Assembly (NCBI RefSeq): GCF_014646695.1
Contig: NZ_BMNT01000001.1
Coordinates: forward strand, 98,951-147,330
DNA: 48,380 bases
Direction of reading: 5' to 3'
From: Sphaerisporangium melleum
Lineage (GTDB): Bacteria > Actinomycetota > Actinomycetes > Streptosporangiales > Streptosporangiaceae
The notes beneath the pieces are model-generated. The model saw only the letters and a list, made by a program, of their open reading frames with translations, had not been told where the DNA came from and did no database searches. Of the stretch, positions 30,061-39,790 are shown in pieces. Position 1 is the first letter of the stretch. Each line of letters opens with the position of its first letter. The position numbers were made by a program, and so were the translations under genes.

Positions 30061-30324
30061 CTAATCAACTGGATTTTCACGGCTTTCGCGGAGGTTGTCC
30101 AGCATGCGGTGCAGCATGCCCGTGAGCTGCCGCAACTCCGGTTCCGCGAAGCCGGCCGGCAACCGGCTGACGGTCCGCCCGAACACCGGGGCCAGCCGTG
30201 GGGCGAGCGCCTCCCCCTCCGGGGTCACCTCGATCACCACCGATCGCCGGTCCCCCTCGTGCCGGCGCCGCCGGACGAGCCCTTTGGCCTCCAGCCCGCC
30301 TGCTCCGCCTCCCGGCCCTCCCTC
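30061..30324 (-). pseudogene. C-terminal half of a MarR-family regulator
   Basis: Reading leftwards from about 30300, the frame encodes GLEAKGLVRRRRHEGDRRSV and then VIEVTPEGEALAPRLAPVF, continuing to LTGMLHRMLDNLRESRENPVD before the TAG at 30061-30063. The 'GLVrR-----DrRsv-i-lTpeG' part is the MarR beta-wing and the rest is the C-terminal dimerisation helix. In frame upstream there is a stop at 30325-30327, no start codon and no dimerisation/HTH N-terminus. The gene has lost its first half, and about 60% of a typical 140-150 residue MarR is missing or scrambled. Confidence 0.75.
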
Positions 30325-30621
30325 TCACGTCCGGCCCCTGAGAGACCCGGCGCCCCACCGGGCTCGGAGCCCTCGCGGCGCCGGCGGTCTCCGACTCCTC
30401 CATGGCGCCACCGCCGCCGATCTCCTCCGAGCGCCATCGGCCCATAGGTCCTCCCGTACACGCGCACCGGCACGGCCTCGTCCAGGACGGATACGGCGGG
30501 CGAACAGCGTGCCTGGCCGGTTTCGCGGCCGGCGTAGCCACGCGACAAAGCCGATATTTGCCAGTGACGCGGGCTGAATTACCATTGCTGCACATCTGGA
30601 ACCGAGCGACGTGGGGCGGCC

Positions 30622-32718
30622 ATGGTCGGGCCGGTCGGTGCAGGGGTGGGCAATCTGCCCGTCGAGACGACGAGCTTCGTGGGGCGGCGGCACGAGCGGG
30701 CGGAGATCGCCCGGATGCTCCAGGAGTCGCGCGTGGTGACGCTCACCGGCGGCGGCGGAATCGGCAAGACACGTCTCGCGCTGCGCGCCGCCCGCGAGCT
30801 GACCTCCCGGTTCCCGCACGGCGTGTGGCTGGTCGAGCTGTCCTCCCTGTGCGCGCCCGAGGCGCTGGGAGACGCGATCGGCTCGGCGCTCGGCGTCCCC
30901 GCCCGGCCCGGCCGCCCGGCGCTGGACGTCCTGGCCGAGTTCCTCGCCCGGCGCCGCGCGCTCCTGGTACTGGACACCTGCGAGCACCTCGCCTGCGCCT
31001 GCGCGGCAGCGGTGGGCCGGCTCCTGCAGGCGGCGCCCGGGCTGCGCGTCCTGGCGACCGGCCGGCGCGTGCTCGGGGTGCCGGGCGAGGCACGCCTGGA
31101 GGTGGGGCCGCTGCCGGTCGAGGAGGACGGCGCAGGCACCGGCGCTGAGGGCGCCGTCGCGCTGTTCGCCGACCGGGCCGCGGCCGCCGTGCCGGGCTTC
31201 ACCACGACGCCCGAGGTGACGGCGCTGTGCCGGCGGCTGGACGGCGTCCCGCTGGCGATCGAGCTGGCCGCGGCGCGCATGACCACGCTGCCCCTGCCCC
31301 GGCTGCTGGACGGCGCCGGCGACCTTCTGGACCTGCTGTCGGACGCCGGACGCGACGGGACCACCCGGCACCGGGCCATGCGCACCTCCATCGGCTGGAG
31401 CCATCAGCTGTGCGAGCCGCCCGAGCGGCTGCTGTGGGCACGGCTGTCGGTGTTCACCGCCGACTTCGACCTGCGGGCGGCGCAGGCCGTGGGCGTCTGC
31501 CCCGACGACGCCACCGGCCCGTACCCGGAGGACATCGAAGACCTGCTGCTCGCCCTGGTGGACAAGTCCGTCGTGCTCCGCCTGGACACCGGCGCGGCCA
31601 TCCGCTTCCGCATGCTCGGCGCCGTGCGCGCGTACGGCGCCGCCTGGCTGCGCGAGCTGGGGCAGACCACCGCGTCGCGGCGGCGCCACCGCGACCACTA
31701 CCTCGCCCTGGCCCGCCGGTTCGACGAGGAATGGTTCGGCCCCGAGCAGGCCGCGTGGTACGCCCGCGTCCGCCACGAGCTGCCGCACCTGCGGGCCGCG
31801 CTCGACTTCTGCCTGGACGAGCCCGCCGAGCGCGGGGCCGGCCTCGACCTGGCCGGGCGGCTCGCCTGCTTCTGGGCGGCCTGCGGGTTCGTCGCGGAGG
31901 GACGCCGCCACCTGCGGCGGGCGCTCTCCTACGCCCAGCCCGCCGGCCCGGTCCTCTCCCGGGCGCTGTGGGCCTCGGCGTGGCTCGCCGACCTGCAGGG
32001 AGACCTGGACGAGGCCAACGACCTGGCCACCGAGTGCCTGTCCCAGGCGTTCCCCCAGCACGACCTGACCGCGGTGGGCTGGGGCACCGCCTGGTGCGCG
32101 GCCACCGGACTGCGCTGGGGGTACGTCGCCGAGGCACTGTCGCTGTACGAGAGCGCCCGGCAGACCCACGAGGACGGCGGGGACCGTCGCGCGGGCCTCG
32201 CCCTCGCGGTGACCGGCCAGGCCCACGCCCTGTGGCGGCTCGGCAGGCACGAGCAGGCCCTCGCGTGCCTGCGGTGGCAGCGGTCACTGTGCGGCGCCTG
32301 GGGGGACATCTGGCTGCGTTCCTCGGGTGAGGCGGTGCGCAGCCTGGTCGAGGCCGACCGCGGTGACTTCGCCGCCGCCGACGAGCGCGCCCGTGCCGCC
32401 CTGCGGGACAAGACGCTGCTGCACGACGCGTTCGGCATGGCGTTCGTGCTGGGCGGCCTGGCCCACATCGCGGCCGAGCGGGGCGACATGGAGCGCGCCG
32501 CGCGACTCCTCGGCAGCGGCCAGTTGGTCGAGAGCAGTTTCGGCCTGTGTCCCTGGCTGCCCCGGGAGGACGGCCTGCGCGAGCGCACCGAGTCGCGGGT
32601 GCGGGCCGCCCTCGGGGACCGGCCGTTCGACACCGCCTTCGCCCGCGGGCGTGACCTGGACGTCGACACCGCCCTCGCCAACGCGCTCGCCGACCTGCCC
32701 ACCCACCGCCCCGCCTGA
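30622..32718 (+). CDS. NB-ARC/TPR ATPase, LuxR-type regulator without its HTH
   Basis: This encodes 698 residues from ATG 30622; no strong ribosome-binding site is visible. The opening NLPVETTSFVGRRHERAEI and Walker A LTGGGGIGKTRLA (residues 41-53), with Walker B ALLVLDTCEHL near 114-124 and GVPLAIELAAAR near 210, define the NB-ARC module of actinobacterial regulatory ATPases. Residues 260-350 are the winged-helix part and 360-680 are TPR-like helices. In the family the last TPR (here FDTAFARGRDLDVDTALANAL) is usually followed by a LuxR HTH (PLTRREREVA...). Here the protein stops 8 residues later, and no HTH is found downstream. It may signal by protein contact, or be a truncated regulator. 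Confidence 0.85.
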   Translation: MVGPVGAGVGNLPVETTSFVGRRHERAEIARMLQESRVVTLTGGGGIGKTRLALRAARELTSRFPHGVWLVELSSLCAPEALGDAIGSALGVPARPGRPALDVLAEFLARRRALLVLDTCEHLACACAAAVGRLLQAAPGLRVLATGRRVLGVPGEARLEVGPLPVEEDGAGTGAEGAVALFADRAAAAVPGFTTTPEVTALCRRLDGVPLAIELAAARMTTLPLPRLLDGAGDLLDLLSDAGRDGTTRHRAMRTSIGWSHQLCEPPERLLWARLSVFTADFDLRAAQAVGVCPDDATGPYPEDIEDLLLALVDKSVVLRLDTGAAIRFRMLGAVRAYGAAWLRELGQTTASRRRHRDHYLALARRFDEEWFGPEQAAWYARVRHELPHLRAALDFCLDEPAERGAGLDLAGRLACFWAACGFVAEGRRHLRRALSYAQPAGPVLSRALWASAWLADLQGDLDEANDLATECLSQAFPQHDLTAVGWGTAWCAATGLRWGYVAEALSLYESARQTHEDGGDRRAGLALAVTGQAHALWRLGRHEQALACLRWQRSLCGAWGDIWLRSSGEAVRSLVEADRGDFAAADERARAALRDKTLLHDAFGMAFVLGGLAHIAAERGDMERAARLLGSGQLVESSFGLCPWLPREDGLRERTESRVRAALGDRPFDTAFARGRDLDVDTALANALADLPTHRPA

Positions 32719-32864
32719 CCACCCGGCCACCCAAGCCACCCACACCCGAGCCCTCGCCGGCCGAGCCACCGCCGCGCTCGCAGTGCGAGCCCTCGTGCCG
32801 GCTGACACCGTCCTCGCCACCCGTACGCGTCCGCCGGCGTCCTCGCCGGACGCCTTGTCCGGCG

Positions 32865-32896
32865 GCCATACCTGTCGTCCGACTGCCATACCTGTC
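32865..32896. promoter_or_regulatory. 12-bp direct repeat upstream of small membrane gene
   Basis: GCCATACCTGTC occurs at 32865-32876 and again at 32885-32896, exactly 20 bases apart (about two helical turns). It lies 48-79 bases before the GTG of the next gene. CAGAAT, 6 bases before that GTG, could be the -10 of a leaderless transcript. The repeat is a candidate activator or repressor site. Confidence 0.5.
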
Positions 32897-32943
32897 CTGG
32901 CCGAGGCTGTACCCGGCGCGGCCCGGCGGGGCAGAATCGCCGG

Positions 32944-33414
32944 GTGAGGCGATCACGCGGAAGGCCCCTCGTCCGGGTGGCGGTGCTCGGCACGGGGCTC
33001 GTCCTCGTCCTGGCAGGGCTCGGCGTGCTGTTCAGCCGCGCCGGTCTGGACGACGCCGACAAGCTCGCCAGCGTGCTGGGCGCGTTCACCGGCGTCGCCG
33101 GGCTGGCCCTGTCGGCGTACGGCGTCGTCCTGGCCCGCCGCCCTCAGGGCACCGGCGCGCCGGCGCGGGAGGCGGACGGCTCGGCGCCCGCGACACACGA
33201 GCACGACCCGGACGCGCGGCCCCCGCACGACGAGGAGGAAGGACGGCGCGGCGCCCCCGGCCCCCAGGAGCCGTCAGTACGCAACACCATCAGCGGCACC
33301 GTCCACGGCTCGGTGGTGCAGGGCCACACCTTCACCGGCCCCATCACCCTCGGCCCCTCCCCCACACCCCCGCCCGGCCGTCCCGAACAGCCCGGTTCCC
33401 CCGACGGACGGTAG
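32944..33414 (+). CDS. Two-helix membrane protein with RHIM/BASS-like C-terminal motif
   Basis: This encodes 156 residues from GTG 32944. Basic residues at the N-terminus are followed by a transmembrane hairpin at about 10-31 (VRVAVLGTGLVLVLAGLGVL) and 42-65 (LGAFTGVAGLALSAYGVVLA), so both ends should face the cytosol. Residues 66-112 are Pro/Glu/Asp-rich and disordered. Residues 114-137 contain NTISGTVHGSVVQGHTFTG. The 'N-ISGTV-G-VVQ' pattern is widespread in actinobacterial signalling proteins and resembles the RHIM-like amyloid signalling motifs described for bacterial STAND systems. The upstream gene encodes an NB-ARC ATPase on the same strand. A motif-mediated signalling role is inferred; the reading frame itself is convincing. 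Confidence 0.65.
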   Translation: MRRSRGRPLVRVAVLGTGLVLVLAGLGVLFSRAGLDDADKLASVLGAFTGVAGLALSAYGVVLARRPQGTGAPAREADGSAPATHEHDPDARPPHDEEEGRRGAPGPQEPSVRNTISGTVHGSVVQGHTFTGPITLGPSPTPPPGRPEQPGSPDGR

Positions 33415-33478
33415 GGAGACCGCAGGGCGAAAGGCCGGTCATGCGGTGCAGGCACCCCGATCAGGGCTGGTTGGTAAT

Positions 33479-33530
33479 TTTCAGGAAGTTTCTGAAAGGG
33501 ATTGCTTCGAGCTGATCGGCTGAGTAACTT
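33479..33530 (+). promoter_or_regulatory. Promoter and operator-like repeat of the pullulanase gene
   Basis: TTGCTT (33502-33507) and TAACTT (33525-33530) are 17 bases apart and form a plausible promoter 40 bases before the GTG. Directly upstream, TTTCAG (33479-33484) and CTGAAA (33492-33497) make an inverted repeat around GAAGTTT. The region is AT-richer than its surroundings. Regulation by a sugar-responsive repressor is likely but not proven. Confidence 0.5.
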
Positions 33531-33569
33531 CCGGGCAACAACCGTGAAATACGACATGCGGAGGCCCTC

Positions 33570-36500
33570 GTGGTCTGGCCAGTCCCCCCACGGTCCGCGA
33601 GGAGGGCGTCCGCGCACGGCGCGACCCGCCGCCCGCTCGCCGCGGTCCTCACAGCGGTCCTCTGCGCGGCGCCGCTCGCCGCGGTCTCCCCGGCACCCGC
33701 CGCGCACGCCACCACGGCCGGCGGCGCCGGCCTCGCCCACTCGACCACCATGACGGCCTCGACCGGCTCGACCGGGCCGGGCAAGCCGAGCCGATCGAGC
33801 GGGTCGAGCGCTTGGAGCGGGTCGAGCGGCTCAGCGGGGACGGCCGGGCCGCCGGGGCCGGTGGTGGGCGGTGGCGGGCAAGGATCCGGCGGTGGCGGGC
33901 AAGGATCGGGTGGGGGCGGGCCGGTGGTGTCGCCGGTGAGCAGGACGGCCGGGCCGTCGGACAAGGACCTGGCCCGCGACGCTCCGCGCGACCGGCTGTC
34001 ACGCGAGCGGTTCTACTTCGTGATGACCGACCGGTTCGCCAACGGCGACCCGGGCAACGACCGCGGCGGGCTGACCGGCGACCGGCTCACCACCGGGTTC
34101 GATCCGGCCGACAAGGGCTTCTATCAGGGCGGCGACCTGGCCGGGCTGATCGGCAGGCTGGACTACGTCAAGGGGCTGGGCAGCACCGCGATCTGGCTCA
34201 CTCCCGCGTTCCGCAACCGCCCGGTCCAGGGCACCGGCGCCGACGCCTCGGCCGGGTACCACGGCTACTGGATCACCGACTTCACCTCGATCGACCCGCA
34301 CCTCGGCACCAACGCGCAGATGAAACAGCTCGTCCGCGAGGCGCACAAGCGTGGCATGAAGGTGTTCTTCGACATCATCACCAACCACACCGCCGACGTG
34401 GTCGACTACAAGGAGAAGACCTCCACCTACCGGTCCAAGGGCGCCTACCCCTACGTCGACGTCGACGGCCGGCCGTTCGACGATCGCGCCTACGCGGGCA
34501 AGAGCACCTTCCCCCAGGTCGACGCGGACTCCTTCCCGTACACGCCGGTCGCGGCCAAGGGCGTCAAGACCCCGGCGTGGCTGAACGATCCGACGATGTA
34601 CCACAACCGGGGCGACTCGACCTTCAGCGGCGGCGAGACCGACGAGTACGGCGACTTCTCCGGCCTGGACGACCTGTGGACCGAACGGCCCGAGGTCGTC
34701 AAGGGCATGATCGACGTCTACAGGACGTGGGTCCGCGACACCGGCATCGACGGCTTCCGCATCGACACCGCCAAGCACGTGAACATGGAGTTCTGGCGGG
34801 AGTTCTCCCCGGCGCTGCACGAGTACGCCGCCCGCCGCGGCCAGGACCGCTTCTTCATGTTCGGCGAGGTGTACTCCGGCGACCCGGCCGTGACCAGCCG
34901 TTACTCCACGCAGGGCGGCATGGACGCGACGCTGGACTTCCCGTTCCAGGAGGCCGCGCGGTCGTTCGGCGGCGGCACGGCCGACGCCTCCCGGCTCGCC
35001 CGGCTGTACGCGGGCGACGACCACCACACCACCACCGACCGGAACGCCGCCTCGCTGCCGACGTTCCTCGGCAACCACGACATGGGCCGCATCGGCCGGT
35101 TCGTCACCCAGGACAACCCGGGCGCGTCCGACGCCGAACTGCTGCGGCGCGACCTGCTCGCGCACGAGCTGATGTACCTCACCCGCGGCCAGCCGGTCGT
35201 GTACTACGGCGACGAGCAGGGGTTCACCGGCAAGGGCGGCGACAAGGACGCCCGCCAGCCGATGTTCGCCACCACGACGGCGAGCTACCTGACCGACGAC
35301 CTGATCGGCACCACCGCGACGCACGCGCGGGACAACTTCGTCCCCGCGCACCCGATCTACCAGGGCATCGCGGCGCTGGCGAAACTGCGCGACGCGCACC
35401 CGGCACTGGCCGACGGCGCGCAGGTCGAGCGGCTGGCGTCCGGCGGGCTGTACGCCTTCAGCCGGATCGGCGCCAAGGAGCAGGTCGAGTACGTCGTCGC
35501 GGTGAACAACGCCGAGACCCCGGCCACGGCCGCCGTCCCGACCTACTCCGCCGGCATGACCTTCACCCGCGTGTACGGCGAGGGCGCGGCGAGCCTCGCC
35601 ACCGGCGCCGGCCGCACGCTCCAGGTCACGGTCCCCGCCCTGTCCGCGGTGGTCTACCGCGCCGCGGCCGGGCTCGCCGCTCCCGCCGCGGGTCCCGCCG
35701 TCTCGGTGGCGCTGCCCGGCGCCGAGATCAGGGGCACCGCCGGCGACCCGCGCGTCCCGGTCACCGCGACCGTCCCGGGCGAGGGGTTCGACCAGGTGAC
35801 CTTCGCCGCCAAGGCCGGTGACGGCCGCTGGACGGTGCTCGGCACCGACGACGCGCCCACCGTCTCGGGTCAGGCCCGCACCTTCCGGGTCTTCCACGAC
35901 CTGACCGGGATCGCCCCCGGCACGAAGGTGACCTACAAGGCGGTGGTCAAGGATTCGGCCGGCCGGTACGCCGCCGCGACGGCGACCGCCACCGTGGCCG
36001 CCCCGCCCGCTCCCGAGCCGCCCGGCGCCGTCACCCGCGACTGGCTGGTCGTCCACTACCAGCGCTCCGGCTACGACGGCTGGGGGCTGCACGTCTGGGG
36101 CGACGTCGAGCAGCCCACCGAGTGGGGCACGCCGCTGCCGCTGACCGGCGAGGACTCCTCCGGCCGGTTCGCCTGGATCAAGCTCAGGCCCGGCGCGGCG
36201 AGCGTCGGCCTGATCACCCACAACGGCGACGAGAAGGACGGCGGCGACCGCCTGGTCGACCCCGGCCGGACCGGCGAGGTGTGGCTGACCGAGGGCAGGC
36301 CCGGCGTGTACGCCTCGCGCGCCGCCGCCCAGGGGTACGCGACCGTGCGCTACCACCGGCCGGACGGGGACTACGGCGGCTGGGGGCTGCACCTGTGGGG
36401 CGAGGCGATCGCCGACGGCGCGGGCACCGACTGGGCGAGCCCGCGCCCGCCGGACGGCACCGACTCCTACGGCGCGTACTGGAAGGTGCCGCTGAAGGAC

Positions 36501-39500
36501 CCGACGGTCCCGCTGAACTTCATCGTGCACAAGGGCGACGCCAAGGACCCCGGCCCGGACCAGTCGTTCGTCCCGGCCGAGCGACCCGAGGCGTACGTGA
36601 ACTCGGGCGACGCCACCGTGCATCCGGATCGCGCCGCCGCCGAGAACACCGCGATCCTGCATTACCACCGCCCGGACGGGAACTACGACGGCTGGGGACT
36701 GCACGTGTGGACCGGGGCCGCCGGGCCCACCGAGTGGGCCACGCCCCTCCTCCCGGCCGGCCGGGACGGCTTCGGGGTGTACTTCCGGGTGCCACTGGCC
36801 GAGGGGGCGACGAGCCTGAGCTACATCATCCATAAGGGCGACGACAAGGACCTGTCGGCCGACCAGTCGCTCGATCTGAGCGCCACCGGCCACGAGGCGT
36901 GGCGGGTGGCGGCCACCGAGGGCTACCTGCTGCCGCAGCCCCCGGCGCGGGGCGCGGACGCCGACCTGGCCAAGGCCACCGCGCACTGGATCGACCGGGA
37001 CACCCTCGCCTGGAACGTCATGCCGTCCGCCGCCCTGCACTACGCGCTGGCGTTCTCGGCCAAGGGCGACCTCGCCTACGACGAGGGCACCGGTGACCTG
37101 ACCGGCGACATCCGGGTGATCCGGCTCACCGACGGCGGCGGCCTGAGCGACGCGCAGAAGGCCACGTGGCCGCACCTGGCCTCCTACGCCGCGCTGAAGG
37201 TGGATCCACGGGACGCCGATCTGGTGCGGGAGGCGCTGCGCGGCCAGGTCGTCGCCGTCGAGCGCGACGCGGCGGGCGCGCTGCGCACCGCGACCGGCGT
37301 GCAGATCCCCGGCGTGCTCGACGACCTGTACGCGGCGGCGGCCGGGGCCGAGCTCGGCCCGGTCTGGCCGGCGTCCGCCGCGTCGCGGGCCTCGGAGCTG
37401 TCGGCCGGGTCGGCCGCGCCCACGGTGTCGGTGTGGGCGCCGACGGCGCGCACGGTGGAGCTGGCGCTCTACGACCGGCCGTCCGGCGGCGGGCGCACCG
37501 TGCACCGGATGCGGCGCGACGAGGCCACCGGCGTGTGGTCGGTGCGCGGCCTGCCCACCTGGAAGGGCCGCTACTACACCTTCCTGGTCACCGTGTACTC
37601 CCCGGCGGCCGGCGGTGTGGTCACCAACGAGGTGACCGACCCCTACAGCGTGTCCCTGGCCGCCGACTCGGCGCGCAGCCAGCTCGCCGACCTGGCCGAC
37701 CGGGCGACCCGCCCGGCCGGCTGGGAGGGCCTGCGCAAGCCGAAGGCCGTGCCGCAGGAGAAGGCGTCGGTCTACGAGCTGCACGTGCGCGACTTCTCCG
37801 CCTCCGACGCCACCGTCCCGGCGGAGCGGCGCGGGACGTTCGCGGCCTTCACCGGCGACTCGGCCGGCATGAGGGAGCTGCGCCGGCTGGCCGCCGACGG
37901 GCTCACCCACGTCCACCTGCTGCCCGCCTTCGACATCGGCAGCGTCCCCGAACGGCGGGCCGACCGCACCGAACCCGGCTGCGACCTCGCCGCGATGCCC
38001 GCCGACTCCGAACAGCAGCAGGAGTGCGTGGCCCGGACGGCGGCCAAGGACTCGTTCAACTGGGGGTACGACCCGGTCCACTACACCGTGCCCGAAGGGT
38101 CGTACGCCACCGACCCCGACGGCACCCGACGGATCCAGGAGTTCCGCTCGATGGTGGCCAGGCTGAACGGAGCCGGGCTGCGGGTGGTGATGGACGTCGT
38201 CTACAACCACACTTACGCCGCCGGGCAGGACCCGAAGTCGGTGCTGGACCGCGTCGTGCCCGGCTACTACCACCGGCTGCTGCCCGACGGCACCGTGGCC
38301 ACCTCCACCTGCTGCGCGGGCACCGCGCCCGAGCACACCATGATGGGCAAGCTCGTCGTGGACTCGGTGGTGGCCTGGGCCAGGCAGTACAAGGTGGACG
38401 GCTTCCGCTTCGACCTGATGGGCCACCACCCGAAGGCGAACATCCTGGCCGTGCGGGCCGCGCTGGACCGGCTGACCCCGGCCCGCGACGGCGTGGACGG
38501 CAGGTCGATCATCCTGTACGGCGAGGGCTGGAACTTCGGGGAGGTCGCGAACGACACCCGGTTCGTCCAGGCCACCCAGGCGAACATGGCCGGCACCGGC
38601 GTCGGCACGTTCAACGACCGGCTGCGGGACGCGGTGCGCGGCGGCGGCCCGTTCGACGCCGACCCGCGCGTCCAGGGCTTCGGCTCCGGCCTGGCCGGGG
38701 CGCCGAACGGATCCCCGGCCAACGGCACGGCCGAACAGCAGCGGGCCCGGCTGCGGCACTACCAGGACCTGATCAAGGTGGGGCTGGCCGGCAACCTGCG
38801 CGACTACCGGTTCACCTCGGCGAGCGGCGCACCGGTCACCGGCGCCCAGGTCGACTACAACGGCTCCCCCGCCGGGTACACCTCCGCGCCGGGCGAGGCG
38901 GTCACCTATGTGGACGCGCACGACAACGAGACGCTGTTCGACGCGCTCGCCTACAAGCTGCCGCAGGACACGCCGATGGGCGACCGGGTGCGCATGCAGG
39001 CGCTCTCGCTGGCCTCGGCGGTGCTGTCCCAGGGCACGGCGTTCGTCCACGCGGGCAGCGAGCGGCTGCGCTCCAAGTCGCTCGACCGCAACTCCTACGA
39101 CTCCGGCGACTGGTTCAACCGGCTGCTGTGGGACTGCGCGGCGGGCAACGGGTTCGGCGCGGGCCTGCCACCGAAGGGCGACAACGAGTCCAAGTGGCCC
39201 TACGCCCGGCCGCTGCTGGCCGACCCCGCCCTCAAGGCGGACTGCGCGGCGATCGGGGCGGCACGGGCACGGTTCGGCGACCTACTGAAGATCCGTTCCT
39301 CCTCCCCCGTGTTCGGTCTCGGCTCGCTCGCCGAGGTGCAGCGGCGGCTGTCGTTCCCGCTCGCGGGCCCGGACGAGACTCCGGGCGTGCTGACCATGCA
39401 CCTGGACTCCGCCGGCCTCGACCCGCGCTGGAAGTCGATCACGGTCGTGTTCAACGCGACACCGCAGGAGCAGCGGCAGACGGTGGCCGCGCTGAAGGGC

Positions 39501-39629
39501 GGCGCCGTCGCCCTGCACCCTGTGCAGGCCGCCTCGGACGACCCGGTCGTCAGGCGGTCGGCCTTCGACGCCTCGACCGGCACCCTGACCGTCCCGCCCC
39601 GCACGGTCGCGGTCTTCGTCCGCTCGTAG
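33570..39629 (+). CDS. pulA: Secreted alpha-amylase/pullulanase fusion (amylopullulanase)
   Basis: This encodes 2019 residues from GTG 33570, fixed by GGAGG 5 bases upstream. A signal peptide covers about 1-47 ([20 protein letters not shown], cleavage after AHA). A Gly/Ser-rich linker with GGGGQGS repeats follows to 130. The first GH13 domain (about 140-700) has Asp399 in GFRIDTAKH, Glu433 in FGEVYS and Asp504 in LGNHDMGR: an alpha-amylase. Three CBM41-like starch-binding modules start near 821, 923 and 1028 (each with DGWGLHVW or similar). The pullulanase half (about 1115-2019) contains N-terminal beta modules and GH13_13 with YNHTY, Asp1615 in [10 protein letters not shown], Glu1652 in LYGEGWNFG and Asp1785 in DAHDNET. 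It cuts both alpha-1,4 and alpha-1,6 links of starch or glycogen outside the cell. Similar fusions occur in streptomycetes. Confidence 0.93.
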   Translation: MVWPVPPRSARRASAHGATRRPLAAVLTAVLCAAPLAAVSPAPAAHATTAGGAGLAHSTTMTASTGSTGPGKPSRSSGSSAWSGSSGSAGTAGPPGPVVGGGGQGSGGGGQGSGGGGPVVSPVSRTAGPSDKDLARDAPRDRLSRERFYFVMTDRFANGDPGNDRGGLTGDRLTTGFDPADKGFYQGGDLAGLIGRLDYVKGLGSTAIWLTPAFRNRPVQGTGADASAGYHGYWITDFTSIDPHLGTNAQMKQLVREAHKRGMKVFFDIITNHTADVVDYKEKTSTYRSKGAYPYVDVDGRPFDDRAYAGKSTFPQVDADSFPYTPVAAKGVKTPAWLNDPTMYHNRGDSTFSGGETDEYGDFSGLDDLWTERPEVVKGMIDVYRTWVRDTGIDGFRIDTAKHVNMEFWREFSPALHEYAARRGQDRFFMFGEVYSGDPAVTSRYSTQGGMDATLDFPFQEAARSFGGGTADASRLARLYAGDDHHTTTDRNAASLPTFLGNHDMGRIGRFVTQDNPGASDAELLRRDLLAHELMYLTRGQPVVYYGDEQGFTGKGGDKDARQPMFATTTASYLTDDLIGTTATHARDNFVPAHPIYQGIAALAKLRDAHPALADGAQVERLASGGLYAFSRIGAKEQVEYVVAVNNAETPATAAVPTYSAGMTFTRVYGEGAASLATGAGRTLQVTVPALSAVVYRAAAGLAAPAAGPAVSVALPGAEIRGTAGDPRVPVTATVPGEGFDQVTFAAKAGDGRWTVLGTDDAPTVSGQARTFRVFHDLTGIAPGTKVTYKAVVKDSAGRYAAATATATVAAPPAPEPPGAVTRDWLVVHYQRSGYDGWGLHVWGDVEQPTEWGTPLPLTGEDSSGRFAWIKLRPGAASVGLITHNGDEKDGGDRLVDPGRTGEVWLTEGRPGVYASRAAAQGYATVRYHRPDGDYGGWGLHLWGEAIADGAGTDWASPRPPDGTDSYGAYWKVPLKDPTVPLNFIVHKGDAKDPGPDQSFVPAERPEAYVNSGDATVHPDRAAAENTAILHYHRPDGNYDGWGLHVWTGAAGPTEWATPLLPAGRDGFGVYFRVPLAEGATSLSYIIHKGDDKDLSADQSLDLSATGHEAWRVAATEGYLLPQPPARGADADLAKATAHWIDRDTLAWNVMPSAALHYALAFSAKGDLAYDEGTGDLTGDIRVIRLTDGGGLSDAQKATWPHLASYAALKVDPRDADLVREALRGQVVAVERDAAGALRTATGVQIPGVLDDLYAAAAGAELGPVWPASAASRASELSAGSAAPTVSVWAPTARTVELALYDRPSGGGRTVHRMRRDEATGVWSVRGLPTWKGRYYTFLVTVYSPAAGGVVTNEVTDPYSVSLAADSARSQLADLADRATRPAGWEGLRKPKAVPQEKASVYELHVRDFSASDATVPAERRGTFAAFTGDSAGMRELRRLAADGLTHVHLLPAFDIGSVPERRADRTEPGCDLAAMPADSEQQQECVARTAAKDSFNWGYDPVHYTVPEGSYATDPDGTRRIQEFRSMVARLNGAGLRVVMDVVYNHTYAAGQDPKSVLDRVVPGYYHRLLPDGTVATSTCCAGTAPEHTMMGKLVVDSVVAWARQYKVDGFRFDLMGHHPKANILAVRAALDRLTPARDGVDGRSIILYGEGWNFGEVANDTRFVQATQANMAGTGVGTFNDRLRDAVRGGGPFDADPRVQGFGSGLAGAPNGSPANGTAEQQRARLRHYQDLIKVGLAGNLRDYRFTSASGAPVTGAQVDYNGSPAGYTSAPGEAVTYVDAHDNETLFDALAYKLPQDTPMGDRVRMQALSLASAVLSQGTAFVHAGSERLRSKSLDRNSYDSGDWFNRLLWDCAAGNGFGAGLPPKGDNESKWPYARPLLADPALKADCAAIGAARARFGDLLKIRSSSPVFGLGSLAEVQRRLSFPLAGPDETPGVLTMHLDSAGLDPRWKSITVVFNATPQEQRQTVAALKGGAVALHPVQAASDDPVVRRSAFDASTGTLTVPPRTVAVFVRS

Positions 39630-39716
39630 ACGCACCACCTCGGGCCGAGGGAGGCTCCTCGCCGTGCCGGCCGCAGGAGAGGCCGGATGTCCAGGAGCCT
39701 CGGCCGTCTCAGCGGG

Positions 39717-39762
39717 CGACGACGCCGGCCGGGCCACACCAGTGCCCCGGCCGGCGTCGTCG
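39717..39762. terminator. Bidirectional terminator between pulA and the serine hydrolase gene
   Basis: The left arm CGACGACGCCGGCCGG (39717-39732) pairs perfectly with 39747-39762 around a 14-base loop. It lies between two convergent genes. Confidence 0.8.
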
Positions 39763-39790
39763 GGATGCGGGCGGGCTACCGCGGCCGGAA

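Noticed and set aside
33556-33569. ATG at 33556 as start of the pullulanase
   Set aside because: It is out of frame with the enzyme; the GTG at 33570 is in frame and has GGAGG 5 bases upstream.
33999-39050. 1683-codon open frame opposite the pullulanase gene
   Set aside because: Same GC-driven shadow effect; no motif, no ribosome-binding site, and the opposite strand has all GH13 catalytic residues.
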